Shown here: positions 9,901 to 22,370 of the stretch, piece after piece | How the letters are laid out: the number at the start of each line of letters is the position of its first letter | How positions within the stretch are numbered: the first letter of the stretch is position 1 | Assembly: GCF_000004195.4 (NCBI RefSeq) | Contig: NC_030680.2 | Location: 149,058,545-149,122,544 of the forward strand | Direction of reading: 5' to 3' | Source of the DNA: Xenopus tropicalis | Taxonomy: Eukaryota; Chordata; Amphibia; Anura; Pipidae | Length of the DNA stretch: 64,000 nucleotides | Notes under the pieces: model-generated | What the model saw: the letters and a program-made list of their open reading frames with translations, nothing else | The model's database searches: none | What the model was told of the DNA's origin: nothing | Made by a program: the position numbers and the translations under genes

Positions 9901-11760
9901 TATATATATATACCCATACTGACCTATCCATATACCCACATGTATACACACTATATATATATATACCCATACTGACCTATCCATATACCCACATGTATAC
10001 ACACTATATATTGTGAAGAATGCAAGGATGACATGGGGGTTTCTTTCCTTGTGGAACTTAAACTTTAGGCTGATGCCACACGCGGCGTAGGGCTGATTTT
10101 TTCGGCAAGCGGAAAAACGCTTGCCGAAAATTCAGCCCTACGCCTGCTACTTGTGCCTGCACCTGAATGAATGGGATACGCTCGGGTGCAGGCACATGTA
10201 GCCGATATACGCATGAAAACGCGCGAGAATGCAAAGTCTTCGTATATTGGCTACATGTGCCTGCACCCGAGCGTATCCCATTCATTCAGGTGCAGGCACA
10301 AGTAGCAGGCGTAGGGCTGAATTTTCGGCAAGCGTTTTTCCGCTTGCCGAAAAAATCAGCCCTACGCCGCGTGTGGCATCAGCCTAAAGTTTAAGTTCCA
10401 CAAGGAAAGAAACCCCCATGTCATCCTTGCATTCTTCACAATATATAGTGTGTATACATGTGACCTATCCATATACCCACATATATACACACTATATATA
10501 TACCCATACTGACCTATCCATATACCCACATGTATACACACTATATATATACCCATACTGACCTATCCATATACCCACATGTATACACACTATATATATA
10601 CCCATACTGACCTATCCATATACCCACATGTATACACACTATATATATACCCATACTGACCTATCCATATACCCACATGTATACACATTATATATATATA
10701 CCCATACTGACCTATCCATATACCCACATGTATACACACTATATATATACCCATACTGACCTATCCATATACCCACATGTATACACATTATATATATATA
10801 CCCATACTGACCTATCCATATACCCACATATATACACACTATATATATACCCATACTGACCTATCCATATACCCACATGTATACACACTATATATATACC
10901 CATACTGACCTATCCATATACCCACATGTATACACATTATATATATATACCCATACTGACCTATCCATATACCCACATGTATACACACTATATATATATA
11001 TATATACCCATACTGACCTATCCATATATCCACATGCATAAACACTATATATATATACCCACACTGACCTATCCATATACCCACATGTATACACACTATA
11101 TATATACCCATACTGACCTATCCATATACCCACATGTATACACACTATATATATACCCATACTGACCTATCCATATACCCACATGTATACACATTATATA
11201 TATATACCCATACTGACCTATCCATATACCCACATGTATACACACTATATATATATATATATATACCCATACTGACCTATCCATATATCCACATGCATAA
11301 ACACTATATATATATATACCCATACTGACCTATCCATATACCCACATGTATACACACTATATATATACCCATACTGACCTATCCATATACCCACATGTAT
11401 ACACACTATATATATATACCCATACTGACCTATCCATATACCCACATGTATACACATTATATATATATACCCATACTGACCTATCCATATACCCACATGT
11501 ATACACATTATATATATATACCCATACTGACCTATCCATATACCCACGTGTATACACACTATATATATATATACCCATACTGACCTATCCATATACCCAC
11601 ATGCATAAACACTATATATATATACCCATACTGACCAATCCATATACCCACATGTATACACACTATATATATACCCATACTGACCTATCCATATACCCAC
11701 ATGTATACACACTATATATACACCCATACAGACCTATCCATATACCCACATGCATAAACA

Positions 11761-11810
<50 letters not shown>

Positions 11811-11815
11811 CCTAT
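6985..11815. repeat. 49 bp AT-rich minisatellite (~90 units)
   Basis: The unit contains CTATCCATATACCCACATG, then TATACACACTATATATA, then CCCATACTGAC. Main variants are CAGACC/CTGACC and ACATGTAT/ACATATAT. The inner TA run lengthens in units after about 8.1 kb, and a variant ATGCATAAACAC appears after 11 kb. Alternating purine-pyrimidine tracts make it prone to Z-DNA or cruciform structure. Units at 8.48-8.72 kb and 9.12-9.32 kb have scattered single-base indels that look like sequencing error. A palindrome at 9990-10462 interrupts it. Open frames of the YTHTDLSIYPHVYTLYIY type are repeat artefacts. Confidence 0.96.
9990..10462. repeat. large nested palindrome inside the 49 bp array
   Basis: Arms of about 222 bp (9990-10211 and 10241-10462) are near-perfect reverse complements around a ~29 nt loop; one mismatch was seen near the centre. 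Each arm contains two smaller hairpins of its own: one around TCGGCAAGCGG/CGCTTGCCGA (about 10086-10143), and one with GTGCCTGCACC pairing to CGGGTGCAGGCAC. The outermost ~22 bp of both arms are array sequence (CACATGTATACACACTATAT), so part of the array is also inverted on the right side. This is probably a foldback DNA transposon or an inverted duplication made by template switching. Confidence 0.93.
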
Positions 11816-11832
11816 ATATATATATATATAAC
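11763..11832. repeat. (TA)n microsatellite
   Basis: A nearly pure TA run of about 45 bp, then ACAGACC, then a further ~18 bp TA run, forms the right border of the 49 bp array. Confidence 0.95.
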
Positions 11833-12356
11833 TATATACTGTATATACCAATATCTATACTAAGTGTAGCTCTTTAGATGCCAGTAGCCTTGGAAATGAA
11901 ATAAATGGAAATATATGAATAAATAGAAGTAGGTATCAGGCAGGTAGGTATCAGGCAGGTAGGTATCAGGCACTTTGGGTTCCTTGCCCGAGGGGCAGTT
12001 GGGCGCCCGACTGTGCGAGGGTTATGGGCCTGGGTGAGTTGGTGTCTCCTTGTTGTTGTGACAATGCGGCAGCTTCTTATTCCGCCCTGAGCTTTTCCTA
12101 CAGATCAGAATGGAAATTCTGCAGTCGGAATAACCTGAATCTGTAATAAATGAGGGAGAAAAAGCAACTGATGCCTTTTATTCAGCAGATTTTCTGTGGA
12201 GCAGCTCACTGGGCTCCGAGAGATACGGCCCCCGGCCCCCTGTGTGTGCTGATAACCAGCCTGCTAATTCCGCTTATTTCTACAGAAACATGTGACTCAG
12301 CAGCAGAACTGTAACTCTCAGCACCGTGTCCTTCCGGGTCACTGGCAGCCTCACAA
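11833..12356. other. unique sequence with a short 16 bp tandem repeat
   Basis: Three copies of AGGTATCAGGCAGGT lie at about 11929-11972. No exon or RNA gene is recognised in the remainder. Confidence 0.5.
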
Positions 12357-13785
12357 CTCTTATAGTTATGTGTAACTGTCACTGTGACTGTCCCTTTCCC
12401 TTCCCTGCACTGCTGGTTCTGACTCCTGATACAACTCCCCAATACCCATTCATTCCTCATTCTCACTGGGTTTATAGTTATGTGTAACTGTCACTGTGTC
12501 TGTCCCTTTCCCTTCCCTGCACTGCTGGTTCTGACTCCTGATACAACTCCCCAATACCCATTCATTCCTCATTCTCACTGGGTTTATAGTTATGTGTAAC
12601 TGTCACTGTGTCTGTCCCTTTCCCTTCCCTGCACTGCTGGTTCGACTCCTGATACAAACTCCCCAATACCCATTCATTCCTCATTCTCACTGGGTTTATA
12701 GTTATGTGTAACTGTCACTGTGTCTGTCCCTTTCCCTTCCCTGCACTGCTGGTTCTGACTCCTGATACAACTCCCCAATACCCATTCATTCCTCATTCTC
12801 ACTGGGTTTATAGTTATGTGTAACTGTCACTGTGTCTTGTCCCTTTCCCTTCCCTGCACTGCTGGTTCTGACTCCTGATACAACTCCCCAATATCCATTC
12901 ATCCCTCATTCTCACTGGGTTTATAGTTATTGTGTAACTGTCACTGTGTCTGTCCCTTTCCCTTCCCTTGCACTGCTGGTTCTGACTCCTGATACAACTC
13001 CCCAATATCCATTCATTCCTCATTCTCACTGGGTTTATAGTTATGTGTAACTGTCACTGTGTCTGTCCCTTTCCCTTCCCTGCACTGCTGGTTCTTGACT
13101 CCTATACAACTCCCCAATACCCATTCATTCCTCATTCTCACTGGGTTTATAGTTATGTGTAACTGTCACTGTGTCTGTCCCTTTCCCTTCCCTGCACTGC
13201 TGGTTTCTGACTCCTGATACAACTCCCCAATACCCATTCATTCCTCATTCTCACTGGGTTTATAGATTATTGGTAAGTGTCACTGTGTCTGTCCCTTTCC
13301 CTTCCCTGCACTGCTGGTTCTGACTCCTGATACAACTCCCCAATACCCATTCATCCCTCATTCTCACTGGGTTTATAGTTATGTGTAACTGTCACTGTGT
13401 CTGTCCCTTTCCCTTCTCTGCACTGCTGGTTCTGACTCCTGATACAACTCCCCAATATCCATTCATTCCTCATTCTCACTGGGTTTATAGTTATGTGTAA
13501 CTGTCACTGTGTCTGTCCCTTTCCCTTCTCTGCACTGTTGGTTCTGACTCCTGATACAACTCCCCAATATCCATTCATCCCTCATTCTCACTGGGTTTAT
13601 AGTTATGTGTAACTGTCACTGTGTCTGTCCCTTTCCCTTCCCTGCACTGCTGGTTCTGACTCCTGATACAACTCCCCAATATCCATTCATCCCTCATTCT
13701 CACTGGGTTTATACTTATGTGTAACTGTCACTGTGTCTGTCCCTTTCCCTTCTCTGCACTGCTGGTTCTGACTCCTGATACAACT
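12357..13785 (+). repeat. 112 bp minisatellite, left copy (~12.7 units)
   Basis: The unit runs through TTATAGTTATGTGTAACTG, TCACTGTGTCTGTCCCTTTC, CACTGCTGGTTCTGACTCC and CATTCCTCATTCTCACTGGG. The same family lies in reverse orientation at 58651-60551. Units between about 12.63 and 13.28 kb carry single-base insertions and deletions absent from the other copy, consistent with poor base quality. The array breaks off abruptly mid-unit at 13785. Confidence 0.95.
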
Positions 13786-14640
13786 CAGTGTGGAGACTAT
13801 AAAAAGTCAATACAGAAAGAATAATAAGGGATGGGGGGGGGGGGTATAAGAACCATATTGTGAGACGGGTCAAGTGAGAACCAAGTGCAGATATAAAGTA
13901 ACCAAAATGGTATGCGACTGTAATAATTAAAACCCAAAATAGTATAAGTCCCCCTACCTCCTTGCTTATACCGCCGTACTGAAATAACCCCAGGTTCTCC
14001 ATATACGCCACTCTCCATCTGGCCACTCTCTTAAAACTGCCCTTTTCAGTATTTGAATCACTAATTGAGTCTCCCCGTAGTGGTTAAAACAAATTCCTCC
14101 AGTTCTCCTGAAGCCCAGTGCCTCTGCTTGTAATACAGAAACCAGAATCCGAGGAAAGTATTTAGGTGCCTAAATGCTATCTAGAATAAGCCTCCTATAC
14201 AGCCACTAGTCAGCAGGCATCCAGCAGAAACTGGACTCTCCTTTCGGTTCTGGATCATTAAGCGACACTGTATGTGAATTATCTCTCCCCAACCTCAAGT
14301 AAGTGATTCTGTAACTGCTCAGCAACTAAATATTCTCGTAGCTTTTGCGGTTCGTCTGCAACAGCTTTTAGGGGGATTCTCTTATCAGATCTAGCCTCTC
14401 AAAGAAACAGAGCGTATTTGAATTACTGCCTTGTACACGTTGGCTGTGTCCTTCTATCTATGCATCCAGTCTGTTCTCTGCACAGTCTCAATTCAACTGT
14501 ATCTCCCAATTTTCGCACAACCTCCGAAAATGTATACTAAGTACACTTACCTTACATTAACTGCGATCATGTCCATATAGTTATAAACTCTATTCCGACA
14601 CTAATCAAGCAAGTTTGCCCAAATTTACCTTCTCAACCGT
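13786..14640. other. low-confidence sequence, nothing recognised
   Basis: This begins exactly where the 112 bp array breaks mid-unit. It includes a run of about 12 G near 13836. I find no gene or repeat. Given its neighbours, it may be poorly assembled. Confidence 0.4.
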
Positions 14641-15660
14641 TCGTTCTTGTCTTTTCTAATATCTGCCGACACCCTGCCAATTGTACTCTTTAACAATACT
14701 TGTACCCTCATTATCTTTACCTATGTCACTCCATTAACTTGTGCTCCATCTGTTCAACCTGCGCTCCCATCTTGTCCCACCTAGAGCTTTGCTTCCGAAT
14801 CGTGAATGTCTCTTCCCTCAAACTGTCTCCAATCTATTCACTATGCCTGACTATAAACCTGATCTCCAGAATCCCTCATAGTCACTTACCTGTCTCCAAT
14901 CTTGCCAATAACTGGTCGTCAGCAAAAGAAAATCAGTTTTGCCCTACCTGTTGTCCCAATCTTGCCCTAACTGTCTCTCAATTCTTGTCCTATATTGGAT
15001 CCCATATCTTTCGGTTGCCGCTCACAGTGTCATTACAAATATCGGCTCTTGCCTAAGCTGTCCTCCATGTCACTTAAGCGATACACCTCTCACAATTTAT
15101 TGCTCGGGCGACGAGAACAGCATTCTTGCCCTTAACTGTCCCCATCTTTGCATCACATTTAAAACTGCATGTTATAGCCTTTGTGCGTACAATATGTCGC
15201 TCGGCTCTTACACTAATCCTCAATTCATTAGCCACACCTTTACTTCTCCATTGTGTCCGCCATAAATTGTTCATCTTTATCTAATTTCCATCCTTAACGG
15301 TGTCTCCAACTGACTTGCCTCTATTTTCTCGTCATGCCAAACTTGTATAATCTATCTACTCCATCTGCTTTAGCGGTCGATATATCGGCAAAACCTATAA
15401 CTGTATCTCTATCGCGTTAGACAGTATTCTGCAGATCATCCATCTTGCATGGACCTACTGTCTGCCAAAATCTTGCCACCTTACCTGTGTCTCCTATCTT
15501 GCCCTACCACCCTGTTCCATCCCTACTCTCGTCCACCATCACCTGTCTCCAAATCTTGCCCTGACCTGTTCTCCAGAGCTCTGTTTATGATAGAATACCT
15601 ACGTCCGTTTCCATCTGATGACCACCCTCTAACCTTTTCTCCCAAATCTCCCAAAACTCT
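14640..15660 (+). repeat. heavily degraded copy of the 19 bp array family
   Basis: Fragments such as CTGTCTCCAATCTTGCC, TGTCCCAATCTTGCCC, ACTGTCCCCATCTTTGC and GTGTCTCCTATCTTGCCCT recur at irregular spacing. They match the clean 19 bp unit CTGTCTCCATCTTGCCCTA found at 44980-46725, with frequent indels and substitutions. Either an old decayed array or uncorrected sequence; the latter is favoured by the neighbourhood. Confidence 0.65.
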
Positions 15661-16240
15661 TCCCTACCCTTAACCTGCTGCCTCTGTAGGTCCTGGCCGC
15701 ATTTTTCATAACTGCATGCTGCTGACCCTTACTGAGATTTACCAGAAGTTAAGTATGCATGTGAAACTCCCACTATTTGAGCCTTCCGAGCGTAAAACAA
15801 ACCGCATACGTTTTAATCCCTACCCAATTTAGAAGCTCCCATCCAAGATGAACAGTATGCTCTTCGACATATACAATAAGCAAATTAGTTAGTTACATAC
15901 TAAAAGGGTTGTTCCATGCGGACCATGGTAGAAATACGTCATTTTATATTCCAAATGAGTCCCCAAACTTGGAAGCAAGTAGAGTTTATCTGTATTTATT
16001 AGAATTAAACAAACTACAAATATAGCTATTGTATGTATAGCACAACTGAGACATATTACTTGCATCTATGGTGCAGCTGCACCCAGTACCCCCTGATACA
16101 CCAACCAGAAGAGTTTCATCATCCAACATGAGCAGCAAGAAACATGATTGTATAAAAATATAAAAGACTCCAACTGCAAAACTGTCCTAAGAAGAAAACC
16201 ATATAGCACAAAGTTAATAAAAAACAATAACATACCTAAG
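15661..16240. other. low-confidence sequence, nothing recognised
   Basis: No coding, RNA or repeat signal was found. It lies inside the indel-rich block. Confidence 0.35.
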
Positions 16241-17480
16241 AGTAGCGTGCTGTCTGCACGGTTACCCCAATGTTGTGTCTACTGTTTCAATCTCTGGTAC
16301 ACGTGTGTATGCGACTAAAGCAGGCCCAAAGGCTCTTAGAAGGCAGTAGGGATTTGGGGTGAGTGCTTAGTATTAGTGACCTGGTAAGGCACGCCTGACA
16401 GCGAACAGTGTCGAGATGGTAACTTTACAACACACTCAACGAGGTATTTACAGGTCAGTTGGTCAGATCCATCATAATATTCATAGAAAGGCCTACTCAT
16501 GTAGCTCGGGCTAAAAGGTGGCCCAGCCTGGAAAAGGGCCAGTTTAGGGGGAATTTGGGTGAGTGCTTATTTGATGCCTGGTACCCCTGGAACTATAGCG
16601 AGGTGACTGTTACCCCCATGTTCTATATAAATCCTGTAAACCTTGATGTGTGAAGCCTAAAGGATGGGACCCAAGCCTGAAAGGCAAATGCATTAACACA
16701 AATTTGAGGGTGAGATGTCCAAAGAGTCCCCCAATGATCGCGAGGATAGACATGAAGCCAAGATAAGTAGCGCGTCGTCACCACATGGGAGGACCATAGC
16801 GGGGTGTTATAGAAGGCCCGTTTGTGTAGCGTGGCTTTCATGGCCCCAATGTTTATCCATACCGGGTATAATCCACTGGATTATCAGTTGTTCAATAGCG
16901 GCCCTAAGGGGGCGACCAGCACATAGAAAAAAGAGCCAAAAACATGCTTAGGGGGCGACTTTGTGGTCGTGAGTTGTGCGTATTTGTGCCCTGGGTACCC
17001 CTGGAACCGCTATTAGGGGATGACTGTTAACCCCAATGTTTTATATATCTGTAACCTTGTAAGGCGCTAATGGCGCCCTCAGTACCCTAAAGGCCCAAAG
17101 TGGTTTTCTCTCTCGCCTGCTCTTATTTGTGCCCTCTCGTCTCACCCCTGCACACCTCTAATAGCCCGGGGTGAACTGTTCCCCAATGTTTCTATATATC
17201 TGTAACCTGTTATGGGGCTAAGGGGCCCAGCCCTGAAGGGCCATGTGCGTGAGGGGGGGATTTGGGGTGAGATGCTGATGGTATTTGTGCCCTGACGGGG
17301 CATGGCAAACTGTCGGGACGCGACCGTAGTTAGACTCTAGTCTGCAGCCGGGGTGACCTGTTCACCCCAATGTTTTCTATATATCCTGTAAAACTTTGTT
17401 ATGGGCTAAGTGGGCCCCCAGCCCTGAGGCCAGTTAGGGAGGATTTGCCGGGTAAGTCACCGTGTAGTTTAGTGTTCCTT
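16240..17480 (+). repeat. degraded tandem repeat, unit roughly 160-190 bp
   Basis: The phrase TTACCCCCAATGTT with TATATATCCTGTAA recurs near 16263, 16610, 17030, 17180 and 17355. It is followed each time by GGGCTAAG, GGGCCCAGCCCTGA and GGATTTGGGGTGAG-like phrases in the same order. Spacing and bases vary by many single-base indels, so exact unit length cannot be read. Confidence 0.6.
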
Positions 17481-18719
17481 GTTACCCCCGCAGTGAACTT
17501 ATGACGAGGGTGGACTGTATCATCCACATCTCAACCCTTTTCTTGACCTCGATAACAAGCCCTAGGATAAATAGTTGCGTTCACTTATAAATATCCCAAG
17601 AGATAGTCTCGTGAAGAAGTAACCCGCGAGGCAACTAGAGTGCTCACCTTTAAATATATCACACGCTAACATAACAAGCCATCAGTATTAAGCAATTAGT
17701 AAAATAAAATGTCCAGATGAAGTGCCCAAGGTTAGTAGATAGAGTTGTCGCCAAGTGCCCATGCAGGCAACCATAGCTCACGTGTAAGTATAGCGTCTAA
17801 TTACTAACAAGGCGTCTCGTATCGAAGATGGCCCTGTACAACGCAGCCTAGAGGCCGGCACACTGAAAAGCCTATTTGCTCTTATATCGTTCCCAATGTG
17901 AACTCTCTGATGACTCACTTAGACCCATTCCTTTTTGATACCTTACGCTGGGCGGCCTTGTGCCCAAAGTCCCCATTATGTGACACTACTTTATGTCAAA
18001 TCCATAAGCGGTATACACCGCGTCTGGGCGGGAGCATTTAAATTCAATTTCCATGAGTGAGAAGCGTCCAGACTTAGATTGATTGTCCTCTAATAATTTC
18101 GTGCTTCACAATTTCAGGGCACCCCACATCAAAATTTCTTTATTTCAATAAAGCCGAGATTGTTACCTAAAACTAATGTCACCGGGCCGTAAAAATAGCG
18201 CAATAAATAAAACCACCTTCATTACCTCACCCAAACTGAAACTGATATTAAAACAGACTAGAAAAATCAATACCCAACTTTCATAAAAGCGATAAGGCAA
18301 TTTGTATATTATCTATTTATTCCGTCTACAGCTGGCCGCTCACTGGCCGCGGAGCTCCTATCTGCACCGCTGATCCCCGAGGTCTGTCTAGAACGCCATG
18401 TCAAATCTACTATGCCAGTCCATTAGTGGAAACCTGAGTGGATAAATCTGGTGGGAATCAATTTCAAGTCTCGTGCCTGAGAATACATTCCTATGGGTCC
18501 CCAAATTGCTCAGGGGATCCAGCACCGGTTCTATTTAAAAAATGGACCCTGACATCTACTGATTCACCACGCTCGACTTGTTGAGCCTAGTTTGTCTTGT
18601 GATGGCTATCCCCATCAGCAGATTGATGTAAACTAATGGGCTCCAGTCGGAGAAATTATGAGGCTGTGAAGAAGGAGTGAAGCCCAAAACCAGCAGCATC
18701 TAAATAGAAAGAAAAATGT
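17481..18719. other. low-confidence sequence, nothing recognised
   Basis: No gene or clear repeat is seen. The segment continues the indel-rich block. Confidence 0.35.
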
Positions 18720-20790
18720 GTAGACCATGACCCTTACAGGACCACCTGTTGTATCCCTCTCGTCCGATGCCCTCTTACAGCTCAATGTGTATTGAACATA
18801 TGATAGGGGGCCTGTTAGCCTCGCTGAAATCTGTGTTAAGTTTAGCTTGGACTAAGCTTTCGCATGTGCTTATAGATGCCTGTGTTATGGGCGGTATCTC
18901 TCTGTACAGCGCTATGATGACTAAGCTATTCAGGGGCTGTTACTCTGCTCTGAAATGTGTAGCCTTATGGAATAAAAGTGGAAAATCCTGAATGATGACC
19001 AAAATAAGTATTGTAAAACTGGACCATGCCTTGCACTTCTCCTTGTTCAAGTTTCTCTGACTGAAGCTGAAATAAAAATAACTAAGATAAAAAGTAGGGG
19101 AGCTGTAGATATCGTCAGAGCGCTAGGACACTGTAGCCTTTATTTATGGTTCATGTAGCAGTAAAATTCAACATTATTAAACGTATAATGCGCCTTAGTA
19201 TATGATATGGTTATCTCGCTTTAACAGGCTATGAAGCAAACTTAGGGGCTGTTCTGCTGAATTGTGCTTAGTACAGGGGAATCCCTATGTGCCATGTTTT
19301 ATGGATTCTCTCTTACAGGCTATGGGCAAAACTTGGGGGCTGTTCCTTGCTGAATTTGTGCTTAGTTACAGGGAATCCCTATGTGCCAAGAGTTTTATGG
19401 TATCTCTCTTGTACAGGCTATGAGCAAACTTAGGGGGCTGTTCCTGCTGAATTGTTGAGTACAGGGGATCCCTATGTTCCATGTTTTATGGTATCTCTCT
19501 GTACAGGCTATGAGCAAATAGGGGGCTGTTCGCATGCTGTGGGTACATATTCCGCTACCCGCTGTACTACAATTTCCAGCATACTCGGGATACTCCCAGG
19601 TAGAACATGGCATATAAAAGTCAATAAATGGCAAAGGGCGCAGACTGGGTGAGAGCTACCAAATCACATTTTAGAGTTAGACATTAGTGAACGTTAAAGT
19701 TGCAATAGCTCAATATATAGAAATAGTCTTATAGAAGACCCTTCATCATTTTAATGTTGTTTTCTTGTATTTCTAATAGAGATGCGGGTGCTGCACAACT
19801 AATAGACCACAACCTGTTGCAGGGTTTCTATGGTTACCAGCACAGCACTTTGCATTCAAAATGTCTTCTGCCTCATCCAAATGGTAAAACCACCATGGGA
19901 ATGTATTTCCCAAAAGATTTCTAAATTAAGACTGGAAATATGTTAAAGGGACAATGATATCCTATTTACTGTCCTCACTAAATCACCATCATCAGTCCCT
20001 TACATATACTCTTCCTGTACAGGGAGACGGCAGCAGAGGAATTCCCCTGTACTAAGCACAATTCAGCAGTAACAGCCCCCTAAGTTTTGCTCATAGCCTG
20101 TACAGAAGATACCATAAAACTATGGCACATTGGGATTCCTGTAATAGCACAATTCAGCAGGAACAGCCCCCTAAGGTTGCTATAAACTTGTACAGAGAGT
20201 ACCATAAAACTATGACACATAGGGATTCCCACTGTTACTAAGCACAATTCAGCAGGAACAGGCCCCCTAAGTTTCCATAGCCTGTACGAGAGATACCATA
20301 AAACCTTATGGCACATAGGGATTGCCCCCTGTACTAAGCACAATTCAGCAGGAACAGCCCCCTTAAGTTTGCCCAAGCTGTACAGAGAGATACGCTAAAA
20401 CTATTGACACATAGATTCCCGTACTAAGCACAATTCAGCAGGAACAGCCCCCTAGTTTGCCCATAGCCTTACAGAGAGATTACCATAAAACTATGGCACT
20501 AGGATTTGCCCTGTACTAAGCACCAATTGCAGCAGAACGCCCCTAAGATTGCCCATAGCCTGTACAGAGAGGTACCATAAAACTATGACATAGGGGATTC
20601 CCCTGTTATTAAGCAACAATTCAGCAGGAACAGCCCCTAAGATTGCCCAAGGCCTGTACAGAGATGATACCATAAAACTATGGCACATAGGGATTCCCCT
20701 GTACTAAGCACAATTCAGCAGGAACAGCCCCCCTAAGTTTGCCCATTAGCCTGTACAGAGAGATTACCCCATAAAGACGTCTATGGCAGC
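18720..20790. repeat. noisy copy of the head-to-head 94 bp arrays at 23838-25545
   Basis: Plus-oriented units run to about 19545, then a ~475 bp spacer (19546-20020), then minus-oriented units to 20790. This is the same order and spacer as the clean block to the right. Differences are mostly single-base insertions and deletions (for example GAGCAAACTTAGG against GAAGCAAACTTAGG). Such a pattern is more like long-read error than evolution. Confidence 0.85.
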
Positions 20791-22370
20791 TACCAATAAA
20801 GCGATGGTAATCTTCCCCCTAATTCTACCTAAGTCCGACCCAATACTGCTCACAGACCTAAGCAACAGTCCTCGATGTGTTCGCATCATAAGCCACCTAT
20901 GCACATGCTCTGGACTCCTCTCATAAAAACATTAGTGGGTATGGCAGACGAATAAGCAATCCCCTGCAACTGTATGCTACTAAAACCAGCCAACTCTAGG
21001 GCCACCTTAGCCAAGCAAGTGGGGACGAGTATATAATGAAGACTAAATTAATCAATCCAGACTCATTCCGAGGAGCACAATGTCGAATAAGTAATATGTT
21101 GCTGTCAGAGCCAACTTTTACAATGCTGTGAGAACCAATGGTCAGAATCCTGGGTCGCTTACCAAGGTGGCATCAAAGTGTAGATGTAATATTTTGTCTC
21201 TTCAGAGACAAAGGTGGGCGACTCCAGTTTCTATATGTCCTATCTAGTTGTATAAGCAACGTTACTCAACATAAATTAACATAAGCTGTCATGAAAGAAG
21301 ACAATTGATCGTGCAAAGGCAACTGAAAAAAAATATGATGAAGAAACGAAGTTCAGTTGTGCCGACTCTTTGGAGTATCACGCATCCTTATGCAAGTGAT
21401 CAGGTCTGCCTTCAAGAGGTCCTTGGTTCTGTTCCTGTCTGTGAAGGGAAGGGTTCAAGAATTGAAAAAAAGTTATACAAGGATTAGATCGTCCCAAAGT
21501 CTATGTCTCTCTATGTCCTTCCAAGAGAGCAAAAGGGAGTAATACAAATAAGAGGTGAGATTCTATACAGTATGCGTCACCAGTATAAGTCTTGTAGCTA
21601 AGTTACAATGTAATCTCCTCGCTCGACAAAGCTCATAGTCATAAGTGCGGAGTATTCAAAGGTTTGGTCTTCAAAGAGAGGTCTTGTGTGTTCAATATTA
21701 GAGTTGATCAAGGGCTAGAAAAGCAATGGCCACGTCTCGAAACAACAAGCTTCCAGGCGAGTCCCAAGAGCTGAACAGCTCAGTATTATAGGTACCTTAT
21801 GCAATAGTGGATGTGAAAAATATGTAAAAAAGGTTGTGAAAGTATGTCACCAGCGAGCTTGTGAAAGCGAAAAGGGTAATGTCCCCAAGTTAATGCGCAA
21901 TAACTGATGAAGTTAGCCAAAGTTCTGGTGCTTCCCTACTTGAATACATGGAACAATTGGTATCTTCTTTTATCTATTCATCACCTAGAGATCTGTAAAG
22001 AATTTCCAGTGCTGACCGTTTAGAATGCAAGAAAAGAAACGTCAAAATAACTTCGGAGTAATATGTGCCATTCTCTTCTATCCAAAGTATGGAACAGAAA
22101 AAAAAAATTGACGAAGATTCCCAATCATCCAAGTAGAATCAAATGCTCTAATAGGTCTTCATACAGATCCTTCTGGACTACTTATAAATCATATCTTATG
22201 TTTTCTATCATAAACCAAAAGAATAATTATAGAATCTCAAACTTGTGACAAATGGCTTTCTGCTATTACTTATCCTAGCTTCTTGTCTTCATATCCAATC
22301 ATGGGAAGGAAAGGACTTAAGTTGAAAAAAATTCATAAGCCAAATGTAATTTCTGATTGCTTAACCAGTG
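20791..22370 (+). repeat. noisy copy of the ~180 bp repeat block at 25560-26430
   Basis: From about 21120 on, phrases match the clean block in order: CCAATGGTCAGAATCCTGGGT, then ATGCAAGTGATCAGGTC, CTGTTCCTGTCTGTGAAGGG and GGTCTTCAAAGAGAGGTC. Divergence is heavy and indel-dominated. Nothing is recognised at 20791-21120. Confidence 0.65.

Noticed and set aside
6906..11851. Many Tyr/Ile/His-rich open frames on both strands
   Set aside because: They are translations of the 49 bp minisatellite and its TA runs.
18330..18365. Cloning-vector-like GGCCGCGGAGCTCC stretch
   Set aside because: Too short and embedded in noisy sequence; no continuing vector sequence on either side.
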